Shown here in pieces: positions 40,562 through 48,603 of a stretch of 48,603 nucleotides of DNA (position 1 is its first letter; each line of letters opens with the position of its first letter). The translations under genes were made by a program, and so were the position numbers. This DNA comes from Azospirillum tabaci (GTDB lineage: Bacteria; Pseudomonadota; Alphaproteobacteria; Azospirillales; Azospirillaceae). The stretch covers positions 1 to 48,603 of the forward strand of contig NZ_JACCJY010000044.1 of the NCBI RefSeq assembly GCF_014596085.1, read 5' to 3'. The notes under the pieces were generated by a model. It searched no databases. It saw only the letters and a program-made list of their open reading frames with translations, and was not told the origin of the DNA.

Positions 40562-41227
40562 ATGCGGGACTGGTACTTCATCGGCGACAGCCACGTGCAA
40601 TCCTTCGAGGTCGCTGCGGCGCTCCGCCTGCTGAACCGCAAGGCGCGTTGCCTGCTGGTTCCCGGCGCCACCTCGATCGGGCTGCGAAACCCGGAAAGCC
40701 AGACCCACGCCGTCGCCCTGTTCAAAGAGGCGCTTCTGCCCGCCCTTGCGGACGCCATCCCCGTCATCCAGCTTGGCGAAGTCGATTGCGGTTTCGTCAT
40801 CTGGTGGCGGGCGCAGAAGCACGGCGACAGTGTCGAGCGGCAGTTGGCGGACTCGGTGGCGGCCTGCGCCGCCTTCGTGGACGATCTGTTGGACGCCGGC
40901 TATCCCACGCTGGTGCTGACCGGGGCGGTGCTGCCGACCATCCGGGACGGCCAGAGCCAGGGCAAGGTCGCCCGCGCCCGGCATGAGGTGACGGCCACGC
41001 TGCGCCAGCGCACCGAGCTGACCCACCGCTACAACGCCCGCCTGCGGGACGAGGCGGAGGCGCGCGGGCTGCCTTTCGTCGACATAACCCCGTGCATCAC
41101 CGATCCGGAGAGCGGGCTGGTCGCCGAGGAGTTCCGCAACCGGAACCCTCGCGACCATCATCTGGAGCCCGTCCGCGCCGCGGAGGTCTGGGCGGAGGCG
41201 CTGAACAGGCTGGACCTGCCGCCCTGA
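40562..41227 (+). CDS. SGNH/GDSL-hydrolase-like protein
   Basis: This 221-residue protein begins MRDWYFIGDSHVQSFEVAAA, with GDSH resembling SGNH block I. The end holds NPRDHHLEPVRAAEVWAEAL, with D-x-H resembling block V. Between them, IPVIQLGEVDCGFVIWWRAQ and YPTLVLTGAVLPTIRDG fit the central strands. It could be an esterase or acyltransferase on cell-surface glycans; the substrate is unknown and no signal peptide is present. The ATG at 40562 is chosen because the family motif begins at once. Frames starting upstream are Arg-rich and unlikely. It lies 174 bp after the anti-sigma gene and ends 22 bp from the convergent oxidoreductase gene. Confidence 0.72.
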   Translation: MRDWYFIGDSHVQSFEVAAALRLLNRKARCLLVPGATSIGLRNPESQTHAVALFKEALLPALADAIPVIQLGEVDCGFVIWWRAQKHGDSVERQLADSVAACAAFVDDLLDAGYPTLVLTGAVLPTIRDGQSQGKVARARHEVTATLRQRTELTHRYNARLRDEAEARGLPFVDITPCITDPESGLVAEEFRNRNPRDHHLEPVRAAEVWAEALNRLDLPP

Positions 41228-41249
41228 TTCTCCCTCTACAGGACCGTCC

Positions 41250-44200
41250 TCATTCCGCGGCCATCGGCTGCGGGGCGGCGGGCTGGCGGAAGCCGTCGAG
41301 CAGGGCGGCCTCCTTCGCCTTGGCCGCCTCGACGTTGCGGGCCTTCACCGGGCCGTAGCCGCGCATCTCCTGCGGCAGGCTGGCGATCTCCACCGCGGTG
41401 GCGTGGTTGTCGCGGGTCAGGCCGTGCAGGATCTCGCCCATGATGGCCTCATACTCCGCGATCAGGCGGCGCTCCATGCGGCGCTCGGCCAGCCAGCCGA
41501 AGGGATCGAGCGGGCTGCCGCGCAGCCGCTTGCCCTTGGCGAGCAGGCGCAGGGCCTTCAGCATCCACGGACCGAAGCGCTTCTTCTTCGGCTCGCCGCC
41601 ATCCTCGCCGGTCTCGCCCATCACCGGCGGGGCCATGTGGAACACCAGCTTGTAGTCGCCCTCGAACATCCGCCCGACCTGCTCGACGAAGCCGGTGTCG
41701 GTGTAGAGCCGGGCCACCTCATACTCGTCCTTGTAGGCGAGCAGCTTGAAGTAGCCCTTGGCCACAGCCTCGGTCAGGGCGGTGGAGCCGGGGATCTTCT
41801 GCCCTTCGACGCGCCGCGTCCAGTCGACCAGCGCGTGGTAGCGGCTGGCGTAGGCCGCGTCCTGATAGTCGGTCAGGAAGGCGGTGCGGCGGGCGATGGC
41901 CTCGTCCAGGCTGGACGACGCGCGCCGCTGGTCGAGGATGAACAGGTCATGGGCGGCGGCCTGCTCCTGCGGCGGGTTGGCGGCGGCCTCCACCGCGGCC
42001 AGATCGACGGCGGCGCGGCGGCCCCAGTTGAAGGCGTCGGTGTTCATCCTGACGGCCACGCCGTTCAGCTCGATGGCCTTCAGGATGGCCTCGGCGGTGA
42101 TGGGGATCAGGCCCTTCTGCCACGCGTAGCCCATCAGGAAGGGGTTGGTGGCGATGCTGTCGCCCATCAGCGCGGTCGCCAGCTTGGTCGCGTCGAAGGC
42201 GTTCACCGCCCCCTCGCCGCAGGCCTTGCGGATGTCGGCCACCAGATCGCGGACCGGAATCGCGAAGTCCGGCTTCTTCAGGAAGTCCACGGTGATGGTG
42301 TCGTGGGTGTTGATGACCGCGCGGGTGTGGCCGTGCGCCATCTTCGACAGGGCGTCGCCCGCCCCGGCGACGATCAGGTCGCAGCCAACCACCGCGTCGG
42401 CCCCGCCCGCCGCGATGCGGACGGAGTGGATGTCCTCCGGCGTGGCGGCGATGCGGATGTGGCTGGTCACCGCACCGCCCTTCTGGGCGAGGCCGGTCAT
42501 GTCCAGTACGCCGACGCCCTTGCCCTCGATGTGGGCGGCCATGCCGAGCAGGGCGCCGATGGTCACCACGCCGGTGCCGCCGACGCCGGTGACGTAGATG
42601 CCCCAGGGCCGGTCGAGCGCGGGCAGGGTGGGGGTGCGCAGATCGGACGGGTCGGCCCCGGCCTTGGCGGCCGCGGGCTTGGGCTTGCGGAGCTGCCCGC
42701 CCTCGACCGTCACGAAGCTTGGACAGAAGCCCTTGGTGCAGGAATAGTCCTTGTTGCAGCTCGACTGGTCGATCTGGCGCTTGCGCCCGAACTCCGTCTC
42801 CAGCGGCACCACCGACACGCAGGAGGATTTGACGGAACAGTCGCCGCAGCCTTCGCAGACCAGCTCGTTGATGATCACGCGCTTGGCCGGATCGACCATC
42901 TTGCCGCGCTTGCGGCGGCGGCGCTTCTCGGTGGCGCAGGTCTGGTCGTAGATCAGGACGCTGACGCCGGAAACCTCGCGCATCTCCTTCTGCACGCGCT
43001 CCAGGTCGTCGCGGTGCTCGACGCTGGTGTATTGCGGCAGGCCGTCGCCGATGCCGTACTTCTCCGGCTCGTCGGAGACGACGACGATGCGGCCCACGCC
43101 CTCGGCGCGGAGCTGGTTGGCGAGCGACTGGACGGTCAGCGTGCCGTCCACCGGCTGGCCGCCGGTCATCGCCACGGCGTCGTTGAACAGGATCTTGTAG
43201 GTGATGTTGGCCTTCGCCGCGATGGCCTGCCGGATCGCCAGGATGCCGGAATGGTAGTAGGTGCCGTCGCCGAGGTTGGCGAAGATGTGCTTCTCCTCGG
43301 TGAAGGGCGCCTGGCCGACCCAGGGCACGCCCTCGCCGCCCATCTGGGTGAAGGTGTCGGTCTTGCGGTCCAGCCACGTCGCCATGTAGTGGCAGCCGAT
43401 GCCGCCCAGCGCCCGGCTGCCCTCCGGCACATGGGTGGAGGTGTTGTGCGGGCAGCCGGAGCAGAAGGTCGGCTTGCGGATGACGCGGGCCTGATGGGCC
43501 TTCTGCTTTTCCTGGGCGTCGAGGAAAGCGACGCGGCGCTTCAGGTTCTCGTTGTCGACGAAGCGCTCCAGCCGGCGCCCGATGACCACGGCGATCTGGG
43601 CGGGCGACAGTTCGCCGGCGGAGGGGAGAATCCACTCGCCATGCTCGTCGAACTTGCCGACCACCTTCGGGCGGACGTCGGGGTGCCAGTTGTAGAGCTG
43701 CTCCTTGAGCTGGTTCTCGATGACCGCGCGCTTCTCCTCGACCACGACGATCTCGTCGAGCCCCTCGGCGAAGTGGCGCACGCCGTCGCGCTCCAGCGGC
43801 CAGGGCATGCCGACCTTGTAGACGGTGAGGCCCCAGTCGGCGGCCATCTCCTCGGTGATGCCCAGCTCGTCGAAGGCCTGCCGGACGTCCAGATAGCTCT
43901 TGCCGGTGGTGACGATGCCGAAGCGCGGGCGCGGCGAGGCCATCATCACCTTGTCAAGCCGGTTGGCACGCGCGAACGCCAGGGCGGCGTAGAGCTTGTG
44001 CTTCATCAGCCGGTATTCCTGCTCCAGCGGCGGGTCGGGCCAACGGATGTTCAGGCCGCCCGGCGGCATCGGGAAGTCGGCGGGGACGATCGGGCTGACG
44101 CGGTGCGGGTCGATGTACACCGAGGCCGAGGTGTCCACCGTCTCGGCGATCGTCTTCATGGCGATCCAGCAGCCGGACCAGCGGCTCATCGCCCAGCCGA

Positions 44201-44753
44201 TCAGGCCGTAATCCAGGATCTCCTGCACGCCCGACGGGTTCAGCACCGGGATCATCGCGTGCATGAAGGCGTGTTCGGACTGGTGCGGGAAGGTGGAGGA
44301 CTTGGCGTTGTGGTCGTCGCCGGTCAGTACCAGCACGCCGCCGTTGCGCGAGGTGCCGGCGGCGTTGGCGTGCTTGAACACATCGCCCGACCGGTCGACG
44401 CCCGGACCCTTGCCGTACCACATGGAATAGACGCCGTCATACTTGGCGCCGGGGAACATGCCGACCTGCTGGCTGCCCCAGACGGCGGTGGCGCCCAGCT
44501 CCTCGTTCACGCCGGGCTGGAAGCGGATGTGGTTCTTCTCCAGGAACTTGCGCGCGTTCCACAAATTCTGGTCGAAGCCGCCCAATGGCGATCCGCGGTA
44601 ACCCGAAATGAAACAGGCGGTGTTCAGCCCGGCGGCAAGATCGCGCTGGCGCTGCATCATCGGAAGGCGCACCAGCGCCTGGGTTCCCGTCAGGTACACG
44701 CGGCCTTGTTCAAGCGCGTACTTGTCGTCCAGGGTCACGGTTGCGAGAGCCAT
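41250..44753 (-). CDS. Indolepyruvate ferredoxin oxidoreductase family protein (fused subunits)
   Basis: This 1167-residue fused 2-oxoacid:ferredoxin oxidoreductase has a pyrimidine-binding N-terminal domain (FISGYRGSPLGGFDQNLWNA). The TPP-binding domain has FANLGDGTYYHSGILAIRQA near residue 495 and FNDAVAMTGGQ. A ferredoxin-like insert has ELVCEGCGDCSVKSSCVSVV (near 630) and SSCNKDYSCTKGFCPSF. The gamma-like domain has WGIYVTGVGGTGVVTIGALL. It would oxidatively decarboxylate aryl pyruvates such as indolepyruvate to acyl-CoA with ferredoxin reduction, in the cytosol. In Azospirillum this reaction would draw on the same indolepyruvate used for auxin synthesis. The ATG at 44753 follows AGGGGATGG. 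Upstream frame extension to 44978 is unsupported. It is a single gene with a long leader region. Confidence 0.94.
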   Translation of the reverse strand: MALATVTLDDKYALEQGRVYLTGTQALVRLPMMQRQRDLAAGLNTACFISGYRGSPLGGFDQNLWNARKFLEKNHIRFQPGVNEELGATAVWGSQQVGMFPGAKYDGVYSMWYGKGPGVDRSGDVFKHANAAGTSRNGGVLVLTGDDHNAKSSTFPHQSEHAFMHAMIPVLNPSGVQEILDYGLIGWAMSRWSGCWIAMKTIAETVDTSASVYIDPHRVSPIVPADFPMPPGGLNIRWPDPPLEQEYRLMKHKLYAALAFARANRLDKVMMASPRPRFGIVTTGKSYLDVRQAFDELGITEEMAADWGLTVYKVGMPWPLERDGVRHFAEGLDEIVVVEEKRAVIENQLKEQLYNWHPDVRPKVVGKFDEHGEWILPSAGELSPAQIAVVIGRRLERFVDNENLKRRVAFLDAQEKQKAHQARVIRKPTFCSGCPHNTSTHVPEGSRALGGIGCHYMATWLDRKTDTFTQMGGEGVPWVGQAPFTEEKHIFANLGDGTYYHSGILAIRQAIAAKANITYKILFNDAVAMTGGQPVDGTLTVQSLANQLRAEGVGRIVVVSDEPEKYGIGDGLPQYTSVEHRDDLERVQKEMREVSGVSVLIYDQTCATEKRRRRKRGKMVDPAKRVIINELVCEGCGDCSVKSSCVSVVPLETEFGRKRQIDQSSCNKDYSCTKGFCPSFVTVEGGQLRKPKPAAAKAGADPSDLRTPTLPALDRPWGIYVTGVGGTGVVTIGALLGMAAHIEGKGVGVLDMTGLAQKGGAVTSHIRIAATPEDIHSVRIAAGGADAVVGCDLIVAGAGDALSKMAHGHTRAVINTHDTITVDFLKKPDFAIPVRDLVADIRKACGEGAVNAFDATKLATALMGDSIATNPFLMGYAWQKGLIPITAEAILKAIELNGVAVRMNTDAFNWGRRAAVDLAAVEAAANPPQEQAAAHDLFILDQRRASSSLDEAIARRTAFLTDYQDAAYASRYHALVDWTRRVEGQKIPGSTALTEAVAKGYFKLLAYKDEYEVARLYTDTGFVEQVGRMFEGDYKLVFHMAPPVMGETGEDGGEPKKKRFGPWMLKALRLLAKGKRLRGSPLDPFGWLAERRMERRLIAEYEAIMGEILHGLTRDNHATAVEIASLPQEMRGYGPVKARNVEAAKAKEAALLDGFRQPAAPQPMAAE

Positions 44754-45118
44754 TGTTCCATCCCCTTTATGGCGCCCTGAAAAGCGCTGTTCGGGGCGCG
44801 TTCGCCGCGCCGCTTCTTGTGTTTGTTCGACAAGCAAAAAGGTAACGAAGGCTGTCTTATTCGGCAACCGGCGCCGGGCCTCCCCATGCAAAAAGCAAGG
44901 AACGGTCCGGCGCTCGCAGCGCTGTGAAACGGACGGACGGGAATCGCCCTCCGGCGGGACATTCCCGCTCGCGTCCATAGGCGCTGGAACCTTGCCCTCA
45001 CCGCGGTCCTCCCCCGCTTCGCCAGGGAGTGTGCCTTCTGCGAAGCGGCGGCAGCCCCCTCCCCTGCGAGAGCGGGGGAGGGTTAGGGTGGGGGCTCTTT
45101 ACCCGATATGGGAAGTCT
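44754..45118. other. Non-coding region upstream of the indolepyruvate oxidoreductase gene, with hairpins and a REP-like element
   Basis: This 365-bp stretch should carry the oxidoreductase promoter. An AT-richer patch near 44815-44870 contains the short palindrome TTGT-TCG-ACAA (44823-44833). A nested hairpin, CGGGAAT (44938-44944) and ATTCCCG (44961-44967) with CGCC/GGCG inside, is compatible with leader control. A REP-like stem, CCCTCCCC (45057-45064) and GGGGAGGG (45075-45082), followed by TTAGGGTGGGGG, lies near the end of the response-regulator gene. No gene or clear promoter boxes are seen. Confidence 0.5.
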
Positions 45119-46150
45119 TCAGGCGGGCGGCAGGGGAGAATGGCCAGGAGAATGACCGGATGAATGACCCGCGTCGCCGCCGTGATCCGGCGCGCCGAAG
45201 ACGCCGTCCGGCCACAGGCTGGGACCATTGCCGTCGCGCAGGCTGAGGCTGCGCACCATGGCGCGCAGGGCGCTGACCATCACCCGCAAGGCGGCGGAGG
45301 AGTCTGCCCCGCCACCGATGCTGATGGTCCAGCGCAGGGCGTCCATATGGGCCTGCACCGCCTCCTGGAAGCTCTCACCGTCATGCTCCACCCAGGTGAC
45401 GCAGATGGACAGCGACGCGACGATGGCGGTTGCCGCGGCGTTGCCGGCGGCGGCCAGTTGCAGATCGGACACCGCGTGGCGCAGCCGCGTGCCCAGCGCG
45501 TCAGGGCAGGCCAGCGCCCTTTCCATCCGGTCGAGCGCCAGCACCAGCCGGACCATCTTCGGATCGGTCGAGCGCAGCGAACCCGTTTCCGTTGTGGACG
45601 CGCCGGGCAGGCGCTGCGGCGGGGGCGGCAGGCGCAGGGGAGCCGGAGCGGAGGAGATCGCCGGACGGGCCGGCGCCGGGCGGGAGGAGGGAGGCGTGTT
45701 GTTGTTCATCGGCTTCGCCGTGGCCGCCTCGGCCTGGGAACGTCCACCCCTGCGGGGATTGTTCAGCACGGTTTCGATCCGCCGGGCGATGGTGGCGGCC
45801 GAGGCCGGCTTGGCGAGCACGGTGTCAGCCCCGGCGTCCCAGGCGGCGCGCACGGTGGCGACGTCGGCGTTGGCGGTCAGGACGATGATCGGCAGATCGG
45901 GGCTGAGGCAACTGACCGAGCTGCGCACCCACCGGACGAGTTGCCCGCCGCCCACCGGTTCCATCACCCAGTCGGTGACCATCAGGTCGTAGGGCTCCCG
46001 GCGCAGCAGCTCCATCGCCTCCTGCCCATTGGCGGCGGGGGCGACCTGACCGACCCCCCAATGCTCCAGCATGTCCCGCAGAGCCCGCAGCAGCAGCGGG
46101 TTGTTCTCGACGACCAGGATCTTCAGGTGGGTCGGGTAGCGGCGTGGCAT
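45119..46150 (-). CDS. Orphan response regulator with an uncharacterised C-terminal domain
   Basis: This 343-residue protein has an N-terminal receiver domain (about 9-130): ILVVENNPLLLRALRDMLEH, phospho-acceptor Asp60 in DLMVTDWVM, Thr92 (IIVLTANAD) and Lys114 (LAKPAS). The usual acidic pair is Glu15-Asn16, so one metal-binding acid is replaced. A Pro/Ala-rich linker (about 135-195) leads to a helical domain (MVRLVLALDRMERALA to ALRVMVSALRAMVRSLSL) that I do not recognise as a DNA-binding, HPt or enzymatic output domain. The chain ends in a Gly/His/Ser-rich tail (GGDAGHSSGHSPGHSP). No histidine kinase lies nearby. The ATG at 46150 opens MPRRYPTHLKILVV, the receiver start. Confidence 0.85.
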   Translation of the reverse strand: MPRRYPTHLKILVVENNPLLLRALRDMLEHWGVGQVAPAANGQEAMELLRREPYDLMVTDWVMEPVGGGQLVRWVRSSVSCLSPDLPIIVLTANADVATVRAAWDAGADTVLAKPASAATIARRIETVLNNPRRGGRSQAEAATAKPMNNNTPPSSRPAPARPAISSAPAPLRLPPPPQRLPGASTTETGSLRSTDPKMVRLVLALDRMERALACPDALGTRLRHAVSDLQLAAAGNAAATAIVASLSICVTWVEHDGESFQEAVQAHMDALRWTISIGGGADSSAALRVMVSALRAMVRSLSLRDGNGPSLWPDGVFGAPDHGGDAGHSSGHSPGHSPLPPA

Positions 46151-46331
46151 GTCGGGTCCGAAGGTTCGGGAACGAAGCGTTACCGAATATCCGAACGCCG
46201 CCCTGGGATTTCAGGACGCGGAGACGTGTTAGCGCCAATCGGCGCGCGACCGGGGGAGCCTCTTCGCCTCATGGAGTGCGCTTGGTCTTCGGCTCCCCCG
46301 TCCGGGGGCTCGGTCGAGGTCCGAGGTGCCA

Positions 46332-46769
46332 CTAGCGGACCAGGGCGAGATCCTTCAGAACGGCCACCTCGTGGGCCTGCTCGTCCAACCGGGCCTTCAC
46401 GGCGTCGCCGATGGAGATCACGCCGGCAAGGTCGCCCGCCTCGTTGCAGACCGGCACATGGCGATGGCGGCGCAGGGTCATCATCTGCATCAGGTCCTTG
46501 ATCGTGTCCTCCGGCCGGCAGGTCTTGACCTGCCGGGTCATCAGATCCTCCACCGGCATATCCAGCGCGTCGGCGCCATGCATCGCCACGGCGCGGACAA
46601 TGTCGCGCTCCGACAGGATGCCGGCCAGCCGGCCCCGGCGGTCGCACACCACCAGGGCGCCGATGCGCCGGTCGGTCAGCGTGCGGGCGGCGGTCCGGAT
46701 GGTTTCGGACGGCAGGATCGAGGCGACGGTATGGCCTTTGCGGTTCAGAACCTCGGCAACGACGGTCAT
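46332..46769 (-). CDS. Two-CBS-domain protein
   Basis: This 145-residue stand-alone CBS pair has the first motif GALVVCDRRGRLAGILSERD then IVRAVAMHG, and the second HRHVPVCNEAGDLAGVISIG with DAVKARLD. Such pairs bind adenosine nucleotides and sense energy state, usually by acting on another protein. The target is not evident here. The ATG at 46769 has GGAGGG five bases upstream. A frame reaching 46955 crosses the intergenic region and is unlikely. It is divergent from the CDF transporter gene at 46958 across 188 bp that may hold both promoters. Confidence 0.92.
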   Translation of the reverse strand: MTVVAEVLNRKGHTVASILPSETIRTAARTLTDRRIGALVVCDRRGRLAGILSERDIVRAVAMHGADALDMPVEDLMTRQVKTCRPEDTIKDLMQMMTLRRHRHVPVCNEAGDLAGVISIGDAVKARLDEQAHEVAVLKDLALVR

Positions 46770-46957
46770 GTCCACCCTCCCATTTTGGAGTTGGCGAATC
46801 GGCGGGGTCCGATTCGAAATGAGCCTGGAGCGGCCGGCGGTTCCGGCAAGGGCTTGGCGGTCCGGATTGGAAAATCGGATTTGCCGTGTTGCCGGGGCCG
46901 TTATGCATGAAAGCATGGCGACCGCTGAATCATGGACAGGGGAAAGGGAGAGCACGC

Positions 46958-47884
46958 ATGACCGCCGAGCAGAAGGTTCTTCGCCTGTCCATCGCCGTCA
47001 CGGTGCTTCTGGCGGGAGCCGGCATCCTGTTCGGCCTTCTGTCGGGCTCCTTCGCCATCGTCTTCGACGGCATCTATTCGCTGGTGGACGCCAGCATGAC
47101 GATGGTGACGCTGCTGGTGTCCAACCTGATCGCCGCCTCGACCAGTGCCGGCCCACGCCGCGGCAAACTGGTCGAGCGCTTCACCATGGGCTTCTGGCAT
47201 CTCGAACCGATGGTCCTCGGGCTGAACGCCACCCTGCTGATGGGAGCGGCGATCTACGCGCTCATCAACGCTGTCGGCAGCCTGATGACGGGGGGCCGCG
47301 ATCTGGCTTTCGACCACGCGATCGTCTACGCGGCGGTGACCGTTCTCGTGGCGGCCGGCATGGCGGTCTTCGCGACGCGGGCGAACCGGACGGTCCGCTC
47401 CGACTTCCTGGCGCTCGACGCGAAGGCCTGGATCATGTCGGCGGCGCTCACCGCGGCCCTGCTCGTCGCCTTCGTCTTCGGCTACCTGATCCAGGGCACC
47501 CGGCTTCAATGGATGTCGCCCTACATCGACCCGGCGGTGCTGGCCCTGGTCTGTCTGGTGGTCATCCCGATTCCGGTGGGGACGATGCGGCAAGCGCTGG
47601 CCGACGTCCTGCTGGTCACGCCCGTCGACCTCAAGCGGCATGTCGATGCCGTGGCGTCGGAGATCGTGCGGCGCCACGGCTTCTCCTCTTACCGCGCCTA
47701 CGTCGCGCGGGTGGGCCGGGGCCGGCAGATCGAGCTGTTCTTCATCGTCCCGAGCGGCTGGCCGCCGCGCACGCTTGAGGAGTGGGACAGGATCCGCGAC
47801 GAGGTCGGCGCGGCGATCGGCGGCGAAAGTCCCGACCGGTGGCTCACCATCGCCTTCACCAGCGATCCGGAATGGGCTGAATGA
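46958..47884 (+). CDS. Cation diffusion facilitator family transporter (divergent branch)
   Basis: This 308-residue protein has about six TM segments (two near 10-55, others near 85-210) and a C-terminal cytosolic domain (about 215-308) of CDF type. The TM2 segment reads VFDGIYSLVDASMTMVTLLV. Where most CDF proteins have H/D-S-L-V-D it has Tyr40 instead of the first His/Asp. In TM5 it has RSDFLALDAKAWIMSA. GFWHLEPMVLGLNATLLMGA places it in a branch of CDF-like transporters with unknown ions. The ATG at 46958 has AAGGGAG upstream. A second CDF-like gene follows 84 bp downstream in the same direction. Confidence 0.85.
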   Translation: MTAEQKVLRLSIAVTVLLAGAGILFGLLSGSFAIVFDGIYSLVDASMTMVTLLVSNLIAASTSAGPRRGKLVERFTMGFWHLEPMVLGLNATLLMGAAIYALINAVGSLMTGGRDLAFDHAIVYAAVTVLVAAGMAVFATRANRTVRSDFLALDAKAWIMSAALTAALLVAFVFGYLIQGTRLQWMSPYIDPAVLALVCLVVIPIPVGTMRQALADVLLVTPVDLKRHVDAVASEIVRRHGFSSYRAYVARVGRGRQIELFFIVPSGWPPRTLEEWDRIRDEVGAAIGGESPDRWLTIAFTSDPEWAE

Positions 47885-47968
47885 CGGCCTGGCCTATGGA
47901 CGGGCCGGACCGCGTACATTAGCTTTCCGTGAGAAACGGAGCGCGTGGCGCGGGCGGAGGGCGACGGG

Positions 47969-48603
47969 ATGGCCGGCAATTGCTGTGGAGGCTCCTGTGG
48001 GAGTGATGGTCGTTCAAACAGTGGACGACAAGCCGATTACCGCCGCACCCTGCGCATGGCGCTGCTCGTCAACGGGCTGATGGCCGCCGTCGCCCTGGCC
48101 GCCGGGCTGGAGACGCAATCCATGGCCCTGCGGGCGAGCGCGCTGGATTTCCTGGCGGCCGCGCTGACCCACGGCGTCGGCCTGTGGATGATGGGGCGGG
48201 GGCTGGAGGCCCGCGGCTGGGCGACGCTGGCGAGAGGGCTGGCGCTGACCGTGCTCGGGCTGGGGGTGGTGGCCGCGACGGCGTGGAGCGCCTACGCCGG
48301 AACGGTTCCCGACGCACCGGTGATGAGCCTCGTCGCGCTTCTCGGGATGGGGGCGAGCCTGACGGTGGCGGTCCTGCTGTTCGCCGGACGGCGCGGCGTA
48401 GTGTCGCTGCGCGCGGTCTGGCTGTGCGCCCGCAACGGCGTGCTGACCAACGCCGCGGTGATGATGGCGGCGGCGGGCGCATGGACGATGGGGCAGGGCT
48501 GGCCGGACCATCTGGTCGCCGCGGTGGTCGCTGCCACGGTGCTGTCCGCCGCGGTGGCGGCGCTGCGGCAGGCGGTGGGGGGACGGCGCGCGTGGCACGC
48601 GCC
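47969..48603 (+). CDS. CDF-like membrane protein with Cys-rich N-terminus and degenerate metal site (3' end off window)
   Basis: The frame is open to the window edge (211 complete codons). It starts MAGNCCGGSCGSDGRSNSGR, a Cys-rich N-terminus like that of CzcD-type cation transporters, followed by TM segments and WLCARNGVLTNAAVMMAAA. In the usual family members TM2 reads about ADALDFLGDA; here it reads ASALDFLAAA. The TM5 motif is usually RND; here it is RNG. Three acidic residues normally in or near the metal path therefore appear lost. The ATG at 47969 has GGAGGG upstream. It may be a non-transporting paralogue or one with altered ion use. The comparison is from memory of the family and should be checked by alignment. 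Confidence 0.72.
   Translation, partial: MAGNCCGGSCGSDGRSNSGRQADYRRTLRMALLVNGLMAAVALAAGLETQSMALRASALDFLAAALTHGVGLWMMGRGLEARGWATLARGLALTVLGLGVVAATAWSAYAGTVPDAPVMSLVALLGMGASLTVAVLLFAGRRGVVSLRAVWLCARNGVLTNAAVMMAAAGAWTMGQGWPDHLVAAVVAATVLSAAVAALRQAVGGRRAWHA

Noticed and set aside
41403..44780. An open frame of over 1100 codons on the plus strand opposite the indolepyruvate oxidoreductase gene
   Set aside because: It is a mirror of a long high-GC gene on the other strand. Its translation is Gly/Ala/Val/His/Asp-rich low-complexity with no recognisable domain.

Overview
The window is high-GC, gene-dense DNA with no rRNA, tRNA, insertion sequence, prophage or CRISPR array that I can see. The gene set (DUF1013/TrcR cell-cycle regulator, DUF1192, DUF4169, DUF2189, short-type QueF, a fused 1167-residue indolepyruvate:ferredoxin oxidoreductase, an RpoN-type hook promoter) points to an alphaproteobacterium of the Rhodospirillales, most likely Azospirillum or a close relative. 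The many housekeeping genes suggest a main chromosome. The species is an inference from protein flavour, not from a marker gene.

Layout. 1-6.7 kb: the tail of a TPR/glycosyltransferase-like gene converges on flgE, which has a textbook sigma-54 promoter. Then come a beta-carbonic anhydrase, ubiX, trcR, a quinone oxidoreductase, DUF1192 and a DUF2189 membrane protein. A pair of inverted REP-like elements separates the last two. 6.7-16 kb: DUF4169, a large AsmA-like protein, then a co-directional block of UbiK-family protein, YbjN, proC, a YbaK-type deacylase, an acyl-CoA ligase and an Eis-type acetyltransferase. Several of these genes overlap by GTGA-type junctions. 16-22 kb: a chemoreceptor with a very long periplasmic region, then a surface-polysaccharide trio (O-antigen ligase, GT9 heptosyltransferase-like, YbhN-type membrane protein).

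22-27 kb (minus strand): a compact queuosine set, queA-tgt-queF-queG, which covers PreQ0 reduction, base exchange into tRNA, epoxyqueuosine formation and its final reduction. An ABC1/UbiB-type kinase lies upstream. 27-32.3 kb (minus strand): a FitAB/VapBC-type toxin-antitoxin locus whose antitoxin frame has an in-frame TAA, an FAD-linked oxidase, a bacteriohemerythrin, an M3 oligoendopeptidase and a small unknown protein.

32.5-41.2 kb (mostly plus strand): a secreted PHB-depolymerase-family esterase, a propionyl-CoA synthetase (prpE), a KfrA-like DNA-binding protein, an exported rhodanese with a YeeE/YedE sulfur transporter behind a striking AT-rich palindromic promoter, an ECF sigma factor with its membrane anti-sigma factor, and an SGNH-like protein. 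41.2-48.6 kb: the fused indolepyruvate:ferredoxin oxidoreductase, an orphan response regulator, a two-CBS protein, and two CDF-type proteins. The second CDF-type protein runs off the edge and appears to lack most metal-site acidic residues.

I did not find a clear-cut novel multi-gene system. The items most worth following up are the disrupted antitoxin beside an intact PIN toxin, the palindrome-controlled rhodanese/YeeE operon, the duplicated palindromic sites upstream of the UbiK-family gene, the coupled acyl-CoA ligase/Eis pair, and the degenerate CDF protein at the right edge.
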